In this document: positions 16,404-24,731 of the stretch, one piece after another | How positions within the stretch are numbered: the stretch's first letter is position 1 | Layout of the letters: every line of letters starts with the position of its first letter | DNA from: DATHZQ01 sp965216945 | GTDB taxonomy: Bacteria; Actinomycetota; Acidimicrobiia; Spongiisociales; UBA5794 | Reading direction: 5' to 3' | Assembly: GCA_965216945.1 (NCBI GenBank) | Contig: CBDCGU010000003.1 | Span: forward strand, 2,666,001-2,730,000 | Length of the DNA: 64,000 nucleotides | Position numbers and translations under genes: made by a program | The notes under the pieces: generated by a model | What the model saw: only the letters and a program-made list of their open reading frames with translations | Database searches by the model: none | Told to the model about the DNA's origin: nothing

Positions 16404-16697
16404 ATGAAGCTGAAGCCCCTGGGCGACCGCATCGTGGTTCAGCCCAAGGAAGATGACGAAGCGCGCACCGCAAGCGGGCTCGTGATCCCCGACACCGCCA
16501 AGGAAAAGCCCCAGCTGGGTGAAGTACTTGCCGTGGGACCGGGCAACTGGAACGAAGACGGTGACGAGCGAGTACCTCTCGACGTCAGCGTGGGCGACCT
16601 CGTCTTCTACTCGAAGTACGGGGGTACCGAGGTCAAGTACGAGGGCGACGACTATCTGATCCTGTCCGCCCGTGACGTGCTCGCCATCCTGGGTTAG
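16404..16697 (+). CDS. groES: co-chaperonin GroES
   Basis: The 97-residue lid of the GroEL folding chamber. It starts MKLKPLGDRIVVQPKE, carries the mobile-loop region EDDEARTASGLVIPDTAKEK, and ends in the roof/core segment YLILSARDVLAILG. A strong ribosome-binding site AAGGAGGAG precedes ATG 16404. It is the first gene of a two-gene operon controlled by CIRCE. Confidence 0.97.
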   Translation: MKLKPLGDRIVVQPKEDDEARTASGLVIPDTAKEKPQLGEVLAVGPGNWNEDGDERVPLDVSVGDLVFYSKYGGTEVKYEGDDYLILSARDVLAILG

Positions 16698-16709
16698 GAG
16701 AACGACTAC

Positions 16710-18344
16710 ATGGCTGCCAAGGAACTGAAGTTCAACGAGGAAGCACGGCGCGGCTTGCAGGCCGGCGTGGACAAGCTCGCCAACACGGTGAAGGTCACGT
16801 TGGGGCCGAAGGGCCGCAATGTCGTGCTGGAGAAGAAGTGGGGCGCCCCCACGATCACCAATGACGGCGTGACGATCGCCAAGGAGATCGAGCTGGACGA
16901 CCCGTACGAGAACATGGGCGCCCAGCTCGCCCGTGAGGTCGCCGACAAGACCAACACGGTTGCCGGTGACGGCACGACGACCGCCACGGTGCTGGCGCAG
17001 GCGATGGTGACGGACGGGCTGCGTCTGGTTGCCGCCGGTGCCAACCCGATGGAGATGAAGCGCGGTATCGAAGAGGCCGTCGAGCGCGTCGTGGACGCCA
17101 TCGGCGAGATGGCGACGCCGGTCGACTCGAACGCTCACGACCAGATCGCCTATGTCGCCGCCAACTCGGCTGCCGACACGACCATTGGTGAGCGTATCGC
17201 CGATGCATTGCAGAAGGTGGGCAACGAGGGCGTCATCACGGTCGAGGACTCGCAGACGTTCGGCGTCGAGTTGGAGTTCACCGAGGGTATGCAGTTCGAC
17301 AAGGGCTACATCTCCCCGTACTTCATCACGGACCCGGATCGTCAGGAGTCGGTGCTCGAGGATCCGTATCTGCTGATCGTCAACTCGAAGATCTCGTCGG
17401 TGCAGGATCTGCTGCCTGTGCTCGAGAAGATCATGCAGACGGGCAAGCCGCTGCTGATCATCGCCGAGGACATCGAGGGCGAGGCGCTCGCCACGCTCGT
17501 GGTCAACAAGATCCGCGGCACGTTCGCCTCGGTCGCCGTGAAGGCTCCCGGGTTCGGTGAGCGGCGCAAGGCGATGCTGCAGGACATTGCGATCCTGACG
17601 GGTGCCCAGGTGATCTCTGAGGAGGTCGGCCTCAAGCTCGACGGTGTCACGCTCGATCTGCTGGGCAAGGCCCGTAAGGTCGTGGTGTCGAAGGACAACA
17701 CGACGATCGTCGAGGGCGCCGGCTCCCACGCCGACGTCGAGGCTCGCACCATGCAGATCCGCCGTGAGATCGAGAACTCCGATTCCGATTGGGATCGCGA
17801 GAAGCTCTCGGAGCGGCTGGCCAAGCTGGCCGGCGGTGTTGCCGTCATCAAGGTCGGCGCTGCCACCGAGGTGGAGCTCAAGGAGAAGAAGCACCGCATC
17901 GAGGACGCCATCCAGGCGACCCGGGCCGCAGTCGAAGAGGGCATCGTGCCCGGTGGCGGCGTTGCGTTGCTCCGTGCCCAGACTGCCATCGACAAGGCCC
18001 GCGGCGGTTCCGATGACGTCAAGGCTGGTCGGCAGCTCGTCAAGCGTGCTCTGGAGTGGCCGCTGCGGCAGATCGCAGTGAACGCCGGCTACGAGGGTGG
18101 CGTGGTGGTCGACAAGGTCCTCCACGGCGCCGGCTCCGAGGGCTTCAACGCCGCGACGGGTGAGTACGGCGATCTGATCGCCGACGGCATCATCGATCCG
18201 GCCAAGGTGACCCGCTCCACGCTGCAGAATGCCGCGTCGGTGGCTGCGTTGCTCATCACCACCGAGGCCCTCGTCGCCGAGGAGAAGGAAGATGAACCCG
18301 TCGGCGCCCACGGCCACGGCGGCGGCATGGAAGGAATGATGTAG
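16710..18344 (+). CDS. groEL: chaperonin GroEL
   Basis: The 60-kDa ATP-dependent folding chamber, 544 residues. The nucleotide motif GDGTTTATVLAQAM is present near residue 86, the hinge and apical domains are complete, and the C-terminus is a Gly/Met/His-rich tail (GHGGGMEGMM), mixed between the GGM tail of housekeeping GroELs and the His-rich tail of actinobacterial GroEL1. It lies 12 bases after groES. A minus-strand open frame over it is only a shadow. Confidence 0.97.
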   Translation: MAAKELKFNEEARRGLQAGVDKLANTVKVTLGPKGRNVVLEKKWGAPTITNDGVTIAKEIELDDPYENMGAQLAREVADKTNTVAGDGTTTATVLAQAMVTDGLRLVAAGANPMEMKRGIEEAVERVVDAIGEMATPVDSNAHDQIAYVAANSAADTTIGERIADALQKVGNEGVITVEDSQTFGVELEFTEGMQFDKGYISPYFITDPDRQESVLEDPYLLIVNSKISSVQDLLPVLEKIMQTGKPLLIIAEDIEGEALATLVVNKIRGTFASVAVKAPGFGERRKAMLQDIAILTGAQVISEEVGLKLDGVTLDLLGKARKVVVSKDNTTIVEGAGSHADVEARTMQIRREIENSDSDWDREKLSERLAKLAGGVAVIKVGAATEVELKEKKHRIEDAIQATRAAVEEGIVPGGGVALLRAQTAIDKARGGSDDVKAGRQLVKRALEWPLRQIAVNAGYEGGVVVDKVLHGAGSEGFNAATGEYGDLIADGIIDPAKVTRSTLQNAASVAALLITTEALVAEEKEDEPVGAHGHGGGMEGMM

Positions 18345-18346
18345 AA

Positions 18347-18498
18347 CACAGTGAATGAGCGGCTTGCCGCCCATTCACATTCGAGCGACCGTCGTCGCCG
18401 GGTAGGCGACGAAAGGAAGCGAGCCTCGGGCCCGGCGTGAAGCCGGGCCCGAGCTATGTGCGCGAGGGAGCCGCTTTGCGGCTCCCCGATACCTACGA
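18347..18498. repeat. 152-base hairpin-rich repeat, copy 1
   Basis: Nearly identical to 18577-18728 (offset 230, about three substitutions). It contains four hairpins in a row: GTGAATGAGCGGC/GCCGCCCATTCAC (18351-18378), TCGTCGCC/GGCGACGA, CTCGGGCCCGGC/GCCGGGCCCGAG (18425-18453), and GGGAGCCGC/GCGGCTCCC (18466-18486). It follows the groEL stop by two bases. A repetitive, structured element rather than a gene. Confidence 0.85.
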
Positions 18499-18502
18499 TC
18501 TT

Positions 18503-18572
18503 GGGTCTCGAGCTCAAACGAGCTCGAGACCCACGATCGCACGGCCGGCCTCTTGGCCGGCCGTTTCTCGTT
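18503..18572 (+). terminator. groESL terminator region with two strong hairpins
   Basis: First hairpin: perfect 13-base arms GGGTCTCGAGCTC/GAGCTCGAGACCC with loop AAAC (18503-18532). Second: perfect 10-base arms ACGGCCGGCC/GGCCGGCCGT with loop TCTT (18541-18564) followed by TTCTCGTT, the best intrinsic-terminator candidate. A degraded version of the second follows repeat copy 2 at about 18734-18765. Confidence 0.7.
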
Positions 18573-18576
18573 GGCT

Positions 18577-18728
18577 CACAGTGAATGGGCGGCTTGCCGC
18601 CCATTCACATTCGAGCGACCGTCGTCGCCGGGTAGGCGACGAAAGGAAGCGAGCCTCGGGCCCGGCGTGAAGCCGGGCCCGAGCTATGTGCGCGAGGGAG
18701 CCGCTCTGCGGCTCCCCGATACCCACGA
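18577..18728. repeat. 152-base hairpin-rich repeat, copy 2
   Basis: Second copy of the element at 18347-18498. Its first hairpin is perfectly paired here (GTGAATGGGCGGC/GCCGCCCATTCAC), whereas copy 1 has one mismatch. It is followed by a weakened terminator and another partial repeat of CGACCGTCGTCGCCGGGT at about 18773-18790. Duplication by slippage or unequal exchange is likely. Confidence 0.85.
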
Positions 18729-18883
18729 TGGCACGGCCGGCCTCTTGGCGAGCCGTTTCTCGTTGTCTCCAGCGACCGTCGTCGCCGGGTCGGTGAGTCC
18801 ACAGCGAACGTCGGGCCTCTCTTGCCGCGGTGCCGGATAGGACGGTCTCGCCTTGCTCGGCGAAGGCCGCGAGAATCGATGCC

Positions 18884-19333
18884 ATGTCGTACGAGCACAC
18901 GCAGCGGGGGAAGCTGACTCTGCTGGTGGCCGGGTTCTTGGTCGCCATCGGTGCGGTGACATTGCCGGCCATGTTCGACGAGGAGCCGGTGTCTGCGCTC
19001 ATCCTGGCTGCGGCGATGTTGCTGGTCATCGTCACGGTCGTGGTGTTCAATCGTCTCACCGTGAGCGTCGATGAGGAGCGAGTCACTGCACGGTTCGGTT
19101 GGGGGTGGCCGAGACGAGTGATCCGTTTCGATGAGATGACCGGGGTCCGGCAGGTACGCAACAAGTGGATCTACGGCTGGGGGAGCCGCTGGATCCCGGG
19201 CGGCTGGATGTTCAACGTCTGGGGTCGTGACGCCGTCGAGATCGAGCTGATATCGCGGCAGCGGTTCCGCATCGGTACGGACGAGCCGGAGGAGTTGCTC
19301 GCTGTGTTCCCCGTGCAGCTCGTGAGGGCCTGA
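18884..19333 (+). CDS. small membrane protein of unknown function with two N-terminal helices
   Basis: A 149-residue protein with membrane segments at about 11-30 and 37-55, followed by a cytoplasmic beta-rich domain rich in Trp/Arg (GWGWPRRVIRFDEMTGVRQV, WGSRWIPGGWMFNVWG). This layout resembles PH-like membrane proteins, but I cannot place it in a named family. ATG 18884 is chosen because it begins directly before the first helix; 18 upstream in-frame residues look non-coding. It stands alone, downstream of the groE repeat array. Confidence 0.72.
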   Translation: MSYEHTQRGKLTLLVAGFLVAIGAVTLPAMFDEEPVSALILAAAMLLVIVTVVVFNRLTVSVDEERVTARFGWGWPRRVIRFDEMTGVRQVRNKWIYGWGSRWIPGGWMFNVWGRDAVEIELISRQRFRIGTDEPEELLAVFPVQLVRA

Positions 19334-19350
19334 CGTCGGGACCGTCCGGC

Positions 19351-20094
19351 TCAACCTGCGGCTTGGTAGTCCGCAAGCTGGCGTTCCCACTCCGCCCTCG
19401 TCACCAGCTGGCAATCCCGCTGTAACAGGTTCCAGAACTCGTCGCACGAGCCGTTGAGCCGGTACTCGGCGGCGTCGATCGTGTTGAACTGGAAGACGTT
19501 GGCGTTGAGATTGGCGATGAAGAACTCGGATCCGGTGGCCGTCGAGATGTTGTTGATCGACTCGAGACCGCGGAAGTCGATCGTGGCCCGGCCGGCGTTG
19601 AGCGTGACGCCGGCGAAGGCGTCCGTGGTCTCATCGGAGAAGAAGGACACGAACCCGGCGGCCCGCTCGACCACGTCCGGGCCCTTCACCAGCTCCTCCA
19701 GGGTTTTCGTCAACACCAGGTCCGAGGCGGGCACCTCGCGGTAGACGAAGCTGTCTGCGGTGGGGACCGAGGGGGCGCCGCAGGTGTAGTAGACGGTCAG
19801 CACCATCCCGACGTTGCCGGCCGGAGCTGGTTCGGCACAAGCGGGCGGAGCCGGCGTTGTCGAGGGCGCAGCGCCTGTGCCGGGACCGATCTCCGCCGGC
19901 GGCGTCGGTTGTGGCGCTCCGGGGAAGGGAACGACGGTGGTGGCTGCGGCCCGCTCGGCCTGGTTGAGCGCCACGGTGGCCGGGTCGGGGGGATTGATGA
20001 CGCGACGGAACATGAACCACACGCCGATCGCCACTACGAACACGAGGGCGGTGATCAGGACGTTGAGGATGATGCGCAGGATGTTGGGCGTCAT
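19351..20094 (-). CDS. GerMN-domain membrane-anchored protein
   Basis: A 247-residue protein. Residues 7-28 are a membrane anchor, about 38-90 are a Pro/Thr/Ala-rich linker, and about 95-215 form a GerMN domain (MVLTVYYTC, LVLTKTLEELVKGP, DAFAGVTLNAGRATIDF). GerMN occurs in sporulation and germination proteins and in actinobacterial lipoproteins such as LpqB; there is no sign of sporulation genes here. C-terminal cysteines near 223 and 234 could form a disulphide. Probably cell-envelope located. Confidence 0.82.
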   Translation of the reverse strand: MTPNILRIILNVLITALVFVVAIGVWFMFRRVINPPDPATVALNQAERAAATTVVPFPGAPQPTPPAEIGPGTGAAPSTTPAPPACAEPAPAGNVGMVLTVYYTCGAPSVPTADSFVYREVPASDLVLTKTLEELVKGPDVVERAAGFVSFFSDETTDAFAGVTLNAGRATIDFRGLESINNISTATGSEFFIANLNANVFQFNTIDAAEYRLNGSCDEFWNLLQRDCQLVTRAEWERQLADYQAAG

Positions 20095-20166
20095 TCGGCA
20101 GGGACGATAGGCGGATCGGTGGCTCTCATCGATTCAACGCCGGTGTGTCCGAGGCGGGTTCCGGGG

Positions 20167-20763
20167 TCAGATCCACGCCTCGGTGCGGTAGCGGGCCTGC
20201 TCTATGCGCCACTCCGGTTCGAGGAGCCCCCAGATCGTGTGGTCGATCCACGTGTCGCCCACCAGCACCTCGTCGCGCAATGTGCCTTCGAGCCGGAAAC
20301 CGAGCTTCTGAGCGATGCGTTCCGAGCCGGTGTTGCCCACCCCGATGCGAACCACGATGCGATGCAAGGCGAGATCCTCGAAACCGAACCGGAGCACCCT
20401 GGCGACGACTTCGGTGCAGATACCTTGCCCGGTCTCGTCGGTGCGCACCCAATAGCCGACCTCGCCGGTTGCGTTGGCGCGCGAGGTGAACCAGATCGAT
20501 ACGTTGCCCAGGTGACGGCCCGGTTCCGTGCTGCGGCGAATGGCGAAGTCGAAGGCTCGACCCTCGTGCCACGCCGCCGCCGACTCTCTGATGAACTGCT
20601 GGGTGACTCCCCGGTTGTAGCGCTGATGCGCCCATGGCAGGTAGGCCGCCAGCTCGGGCAGCGATACGAGGACCGCTTCGTGCACGGGGCCGATGTCCCG
20701 GCGCCGGAAGGGGCGGAGAGTGAAGCGGGGGGTGTAGAGGTCGGCTGGGGCTGGACCCGGCAT
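20167..20763 (-). CDS. GNAT N-acetyltransferase of the RimJ/RimL type
   Basis: A 198-residue acetyltransferase. The N-terminus reads LYTPRFTLRPFRRRDIGPV, the substrate strand GNVSIWFTSRANATGEVGYWV, the acetyl-CoA loop VRTDETGQGICTEVV, and the C-terminal region RIVVRIGVGNTGSERIAQKLGFRLEGTLRD, all in RimJ/RimL order. Acceptors in the family are ribosomal-protein N-termini or small amines; which applies here is unknown. Divergent from the Nudix gene with 32 bases between. Confidence 0.88.
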   Translation of the reverse strand: MPGPAPADLYTPRFTLRPFRRRDIGPVHEAVLVSLPELAAYLPWAHQRYNRGVTQQFIRESAAAWHEGRAFDFAIRRSTEPGRHLGNVSIWFTSRANATGEVGYWVRTDETGQGICTEVVARVLRFGFEDLALHRIVVRIGVGNTGSERIAQKLGFRLEGTLRDEVLVGDTWIDHTIWGLLEPEWRIEQARYRTEAWI

Positions 20764-20795
20764 GGGGCAGACACTATCGCGCTTATTGTCCCGAC

Positions 20796-21359
20796 ATGCT
20801 CGATATTTGGACGCGGCTGCGGTCGCTTCCCGACGTGGACATGGAGACTGACGCTCGCTCGGCGGTCCTCGTGCCGATGTATCAGTCTGGAGACGGACTC
20901 GTCCGTGTGCTGCTGACCAAACGACCGGACACGATGCGCACGCACCCCGGCGACGTCGTCTTCCCCGGCGGTCGCATCGAGTCCGGTGAGACGCCGATCG
21001 ACGCCGCCATCCGCGAAGCGTGGGAAGAGGTGGCCCTGCCGCCCGAGTTCGTGGAGGTCATCGGTGGTCTTCCCCCGGTGACGACCCGCGTCCGCACCAA
21101 CTGGATCGTGCCGGTGGTCGCCCGCATCCAGCGACCGGTCGAGCTGATCCCGGACCCGCGGGAGGTCGACGCCATCCTCGAGCCGACGATCGGTGAACTG
21201 CTCGACGAGTCGCGTTGGGAGCAGTCGGACTGGATGGGCTCGCGGTTGTGGTTCTACGAGTTCCCCGAAGGTACGTTGTGGGGAGCCACGGCATTCATGG
21301 TGCGGAGCCTGCTGGCGCTCCTCCGCGGTGACGGCGCTCGACCGGAACTGCGCCGCTAA
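20796..21359 (+). CDS. Nudix hydrolase, probable CoA pyrophosphatase
   Basis: A 187-residue Nudix enzyme. The box GGRIESGETPIDAAIREAWEEV carries the metal-binding REXXEE core (REAWEE), and the upstream LLTKRPDTMRTHPGDVVFPGG matches the CoA-pyrophosphatase signature (LLTKRS...H.G.V.FPGG), which splits CoA into phosphopantetheine and 3',5'-ADP. It ends four bases into the convergent decarboxylase gene. Substrate is inferred from the signature. Confidence 0.85.
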   Translation: MLDIWTRLRSLPDVDMETDARSAVLVPMYQSGDGLVRVLLTKRPDTMRTHPGDVVFPGGRIESGETPIDAAIREAWEEVALPPEFVEVIGGLPPVTTRVRTNWIVPVVARIQRPVELIPDPREVDAILEPTIGELLDESRWEQSDWMGSRLWFYEFPEGTLWGATAFMVRSLLALLRGDGARPELRR

Positions 21360-22762
21360 CTGGATACTGCTCCCTCGTCGATCAGCTTCCACAGGGCGTC
21401 GACGTGGCGTTGCTCCGTTCTCGTCTGGCCAACCGATATGCGAATGAATCGTCGGTCGCCGATCGCCGAGGGCGTCACATAGCTCGTCCCGGATCTGTTG
21501 ATGTGCTGGGCGAGGGCGTCGGTGGCGTCGTTCCCGGCGACGTGACGGAAGCTCACGAGACCGAAGGGTGTCGGTGCGATCAGCTCGAAGCGGGGGTCGG
21601 CGTCGAGGCGCTGTCCGAGCAGCCGCGCCAGCCGGACGTGCTCCCGGACGTGGTGGCGGATGCCCTCCGCGCCGTAGCTCCGGAGAACGAACCACAGTTT
21701 GAGCGCCCGGAAGCGCCGGCCGAGGGGAACGTGCCAGTCTCGGTAGTCGATGACCTCGCCCGACTCCGTGGCCTGGTTCCTGAGATAGGGGGGCAGGATG
21801 CTCATCGCATCGATCAGAGGGGTGCGGTCCGCCACGTAGAACACGTTGCAGTCGAAGTTCGTGAACATCCATTTGTGAGGGTTGAACGTGTAACTGTCGA
21901 CGAGCTCCAGACCATCCTGGTGGTGGCGGAACTCGGGGCAGATCATTGCAGTGCCGGCGTATGCAGCGTCGACGTGATGCCACATCTGGTGCCGGTGAGC
22001 GACCGCGGCGATGTCCCGTACCGGGTCGATGGCGGTCGTGCCTGTGGTGCCGACGGCGGAGCAGACGAAAGCCGGCGTCAGCCCGGCTGCAACATCCGCC
22101 GCTATCGCCTGTTCGAGCGCCGCCGGCAACATGGCGAACTCGCTGTCGACATCGATGAGCCGCACGTGTTCGTAGCCGGCGATGTTGGCCCCCTTCTCGA
22201 TCGAGGAGTGGGCTTGCCGGGAGGTGTAGGCGACCGCGGTGGCGGCGTCGGCTCGCTTCGCCAGCTCACGCCGGGCGACCACGAGCGCAGTGTGGGTCGA
22301 GTCCGATGCGGTCATCTGGATGACGCCACCGCCGGGGCCGTCGGTCCGCCAACTCGCCGGCAGCCCGAGCAGGTCGACGAGCCAGTCCACGACGACGGTC
22401 TCGATCTCCGTGCACGCCGGGCTCGTCGACCACAGCATTCCCTGGACTCCCAGACCGGCGGCGGCGAGCTCACCGAGGATCGCGGGCGGTGAGGTGTTGG
22501 CGGGAAAGTACGCAAACCAGCCTGGGGATTGCCAGTGGGTGATGCCGGGCATCACGATGTCGTCGAGATCGCGGAGGATCGTGGCGAAGTCCTCGGGCTC
22601 CTCGGGGGCCGTCCCCGGGAGGCGCGACCGGATGTCGCCGGGAGCCACTTCGGATTGGATGGGTAGTGACTCCACCTTCTCCATGTAGTCGGCGATCCAG
22701 TCCACGAGATCCCGACCTCGGCGGCGGAACTCGCCCGGTGTCATGTGATACGAGCCGGCCAT
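21356..22762 (-). CDS. group II pyridoxal-phosphate amino-acid decarboxylase (aromatic-L-amino-acid type)
   Basis: A 468-residue PLP enzyme. The Schiff-base lysine is K297 in NPHKWM; H185 (RQAHSSIEK) stacks on the cofactor and D265 (HHVDAAY) binds the pyridine nitrogen. The N-terminal HWQSPGWFAYFPANTSPPAILGE matches the DOPA/tryptophan/tyrosine decarboxylase family. Substrate is most likely an aromatic amino acid, yielding an amine. It is adjacent, in divergent orientation, to an SDR dehydrogenase; no pathway is obvious. Confidence 0.92.
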   Translation of the reverse strand: MAGSYHMTPGEFRRRGRDLVDWIADYMEKVESLPIQSEVAPGDIRSRLPGTAPEEPEDFATILRDLDDIVMPGITHWQSPGWFAYFPANTSPPAILGELAAAGLGVQGMLWSTSPACTEIETVVVDWLVDLLGLPASWRTDGPGGGVIQMTASDSTHTALVVARRELAKRADAATAVAYTSRQAHSSIEKGANIAGYEHVRLIDVDSEFAMLPAALEQAIAADVAAGLTPAFVCSAVGTTGTTAIDPVRDIAAVAHRHQMWHHVDAAYAGTAMICPEFRHHQDGLELVDSYTFNPHKWMFTNFDCNVFYVADRTPLIDAMSILPPYLRNQATESGEVIDYRDWHVPLGRRFRALKLWFVLRSYGAEGIRHHVREHVRLARLLGQRLDADPRFELIAPTPFGLVSFRHVAGNDATDALAQHINRSGTSYVTPSAIGDRRFIRISVGQTRTEQRHVDALWKLIDEGAVSS

Positions 22763-22902
22763 GTCGCAGCACCTTAAAGCGTCCGCCCACGGTGGATGCG
22801 TCCGGCCGGGGGCTCGATGGTCGCCTGCCCAGGCGGCAAGCGTCCCTCTCCGGAGAGCGATCGGTGAGGCGTCCCTCTAGGGTTGGTGGTGAGGAGGCAG
22901 CG

Positions 22903-23697
22903 TTGGAGCTCCAGGGCAAGGTCGCCGTCGTCACCGGTGCGGCAAGCGGGATCGGCAAGGCACTCGCCACGCGGTTCGTGGCGGAGGGGGCCGACGTGGC
23001 GGTCCTCGACCTCGACGGCGACGAGGTGTCCTCGGTTGCTCGCAAGATCGGAGCGTCTGCCTGGCAGCTCGATGTCGCCGACGAGTCACATACCCATGCC
23101 GTCGTCGCCAAGATCGAGAACAGCCTGGGCCCCATCGACCTGTTCTGCTTCAACGCCGGGATCGCCACCGGCGGCGGAGTCGAGGCCACCAATGCCGCAT
23201 GGCAGCGTACCTGGGAAGTCAACGTCATGGCGCATGTGTATGGCGCCCGCGCCGTCCTTCCATCGATGCTGGCGAGGGGCGAGGGCTACCTGCTGCATAC
23301 CGCTTCCGCTGCCGGTCTGCTCACGAACATCGGCGCCGCTCCCTATTCGGTGACCAAGCACGGCGTCGTGGCCCTGGCGGAATGGCTGTCGGTGACGTAC
23401 GGCGATCAGGGCATTCGGGTCTCGTGCCTGTGCCCGCAGTTCGTGGACACCCCGATGCTCGACCTGTTCGACGCCGGGGGCGAGATGGGGGGCTGGGTGC
23501 ACTCGGTCGCCATCAGTCCCGAAGAGGTCGCCGAGACTGTCGTGGATGGCATCCGCGACGAGAGATTCCTGATCTTGCCGCACCCAGAGGTCGCGGCGTT
23601 TTTCGCCCGCAAGGGTGAGGACTATGACCGCTGGCTATCCGGCATGCGGAAGCTGCAGTCCAACGTGGGGTATCGGGCGCCCGGGTTTGGCGTCTGA
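22903..23697 (+). CDS. short-chain dehydrogenase/reductase
   Basis: A 264-residue Rossmann-fold oxidoreductase. The cofactor motif TGAASGIG is at residues 11-18, D36 or D38 after the second strand suggests NAD preference, the NAG motif is at 84-86, and the catalytic set S135-Y148-K152 is intact (YSVTK). TTG 22903 is chosen because GAGGAGG (22891-22897) lies five bases upstream. Substrate unknown. Convergent with the ABC transporter operon, eight bases apart. Confidence 0.9.
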   Translation: MELQGKVAVVTGAASGIGKALATRFVAEGADVAVLDLDGDEVSSVARKIGASAWQLDVADESHTHAVVAKIENSLGPIDLFCFNAGIATGGGVEATNAAWQRTWEVNVMAHVYGARAVLPSMLARGEGYLLHTASAAGLLTNIGAAPYSVTKHGVVALAEWLSVTYGDQGIRVSCLCPQFVDTPMLDLFDAGGEMGGWVHSVAISPEEVAETVVDGIRDERFLILPHPEVAAFFARKGEDYDRWLSGMRKLQSNVGYRAPGFGV

Positions 23698-23705
23698 CAC
23701 GGCGT

Positions 23706-24731
23706 TCATGTCGCCTGCGGTGGGAACACGACCACCTCGTCGATGCCGATGTCGACGCGATCGCCGGGAGCAACGCCGGCGTTGCTCCCCGTGCGGGCTG
23801 CCAGCCGCCGACCTCCTTCGAGCTCCAGCACCAGAAGCTGATCGTGCCCGTAGAACTCACGGTCGACGACCAGCGCGGCGCCGTCTCCCGCCCGGACGGG
23901 GTGTACCCATTCCGGCCGGATCATCACTTGCACGGGACCGCGCAGATTGCCGAACAGGGGGAACGTCCCCAGTGGTGTCTTCACCTGTCCCACTTCGGCG
24001 ATCCCGTCGACGAATTCGCTCTCGCCGACGAACCGGGCGATCCACGGTGACGCCGGTCTGCGGTAGATGTGCTGCGGTGGCCCGATTTGCTTCACCTTGC
24101 CTCGCCGCATGACGGCGACGATGTCGGCGATGGCGAGGGCCTCCTCCTGGTCGTGGGTGACGAACACCGCTGTGGCCTCGGCTTCCTTGAGGATGACCCG
24201 TACGTCGCGCCGCATGCGGTCTCGAAGCCCTGCGTCGAGGTTCGAGAAGGGCTCGTCCATCAGGATGACGGCCGGTCGTGGCGCAAGAGCGCGGGCGAGG
24301 GCCACGCGCTGCTGCTCGCCTCCGGACAGCTCGTGCGGCATGCGGTCGCCGTGCTCGGCGAGCCCGACGAGCTCCAGCACCTCCCTGACCCTGTCGCCGC
24401 CGGTCCGGTCGAGTCCGTAGCCGGTATTGGCGGCAACGGTCATGTGGGGGAACAGGGCATATTCCTGGAACACCATGCCGACCCGCCGCTTCTCGGGCGG
24501 AACGTTGAGGGCGTCGTCCACCACCCTCAACCCGGCAATGTCGACCATCCCTGCATCGGGTCGCTCGAAGCCGGCGATCACGCGCAGAGCCGTGGTCTTG
24601 CCGCATCCGGACGGACCCAACAGGGCGAGGATCGCCCCGGCGGGCACCTCCAACTCGAAGTCGTCGAGCGCATACGATCCGTTGAAGCGTTTCGTGACGC
24701 CGTGACAGTGGATGGCGACCTGATCGTTCAT
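23706..24731 (-). CDS. iron-type ABC transporter ATP-binding protein
   Basis: A 341-residue ATPase. Walker A GPSGCGKT is at residues 39-46, Q-loop VFQEYALFPHM, signature ELSGGEQQR near 136, Walker B VILMDEP, and the H-loop VTHDQ. The C-terminal about 100 residues form a TOBE-like regulatory domain (VMIRPEWVHPV). The family is the Fe(III)/spermidine class (FbpC/PotA-like). It is the last gene of a three-gene operon; its ATG overlaps the permease stop (ATGA). Confidence 0.93.
   Translation of the reverse strand: MNDQVAIHCHGVTKRFNGSYALDDFELEVPAGAILALLGPSGCGKTTALRVIAGFERPDAGMVDIAGLRVVDDALNVPPEKRRVGMVFQEYALFPHMTVAANTGYGLDRTGGDRVREVLELVGLAEHGDRMPHELSGGEQQRVALARALAPRPAVILMDEPFSNLDAGLRDRMRRDVRVILKEAEATAVFVTHDQEEALAIADIVAVMRRGKVKQIGPPQHIYRRPASPWIARFVGESEFVDGIAEVGQVKTPLGTFPLFGNLRGPVQVMIRPEWVHPVRAGDGAALVVDREFYGHDQLLVLELEGGRRLAARTGSNAGVAPGDRVDIGIDEVVVFPPQAT

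Noticed and set aside
16347..18374. Long minus-strand open frame (about 675 codons) over groES-groEL
   Set aside because: It is antisense to two unmistakable chaperonin genes and has the His/Leu/Asp-rich composition typical of shadows of G+C-rich genes.
20202..21983. Minus-strand open frame of about 593 codons spanning acetyltransferase and Nudix genes
   Set aside because: It runs through two genes with intact family motifs in other frames; no motif or start signal of its own.
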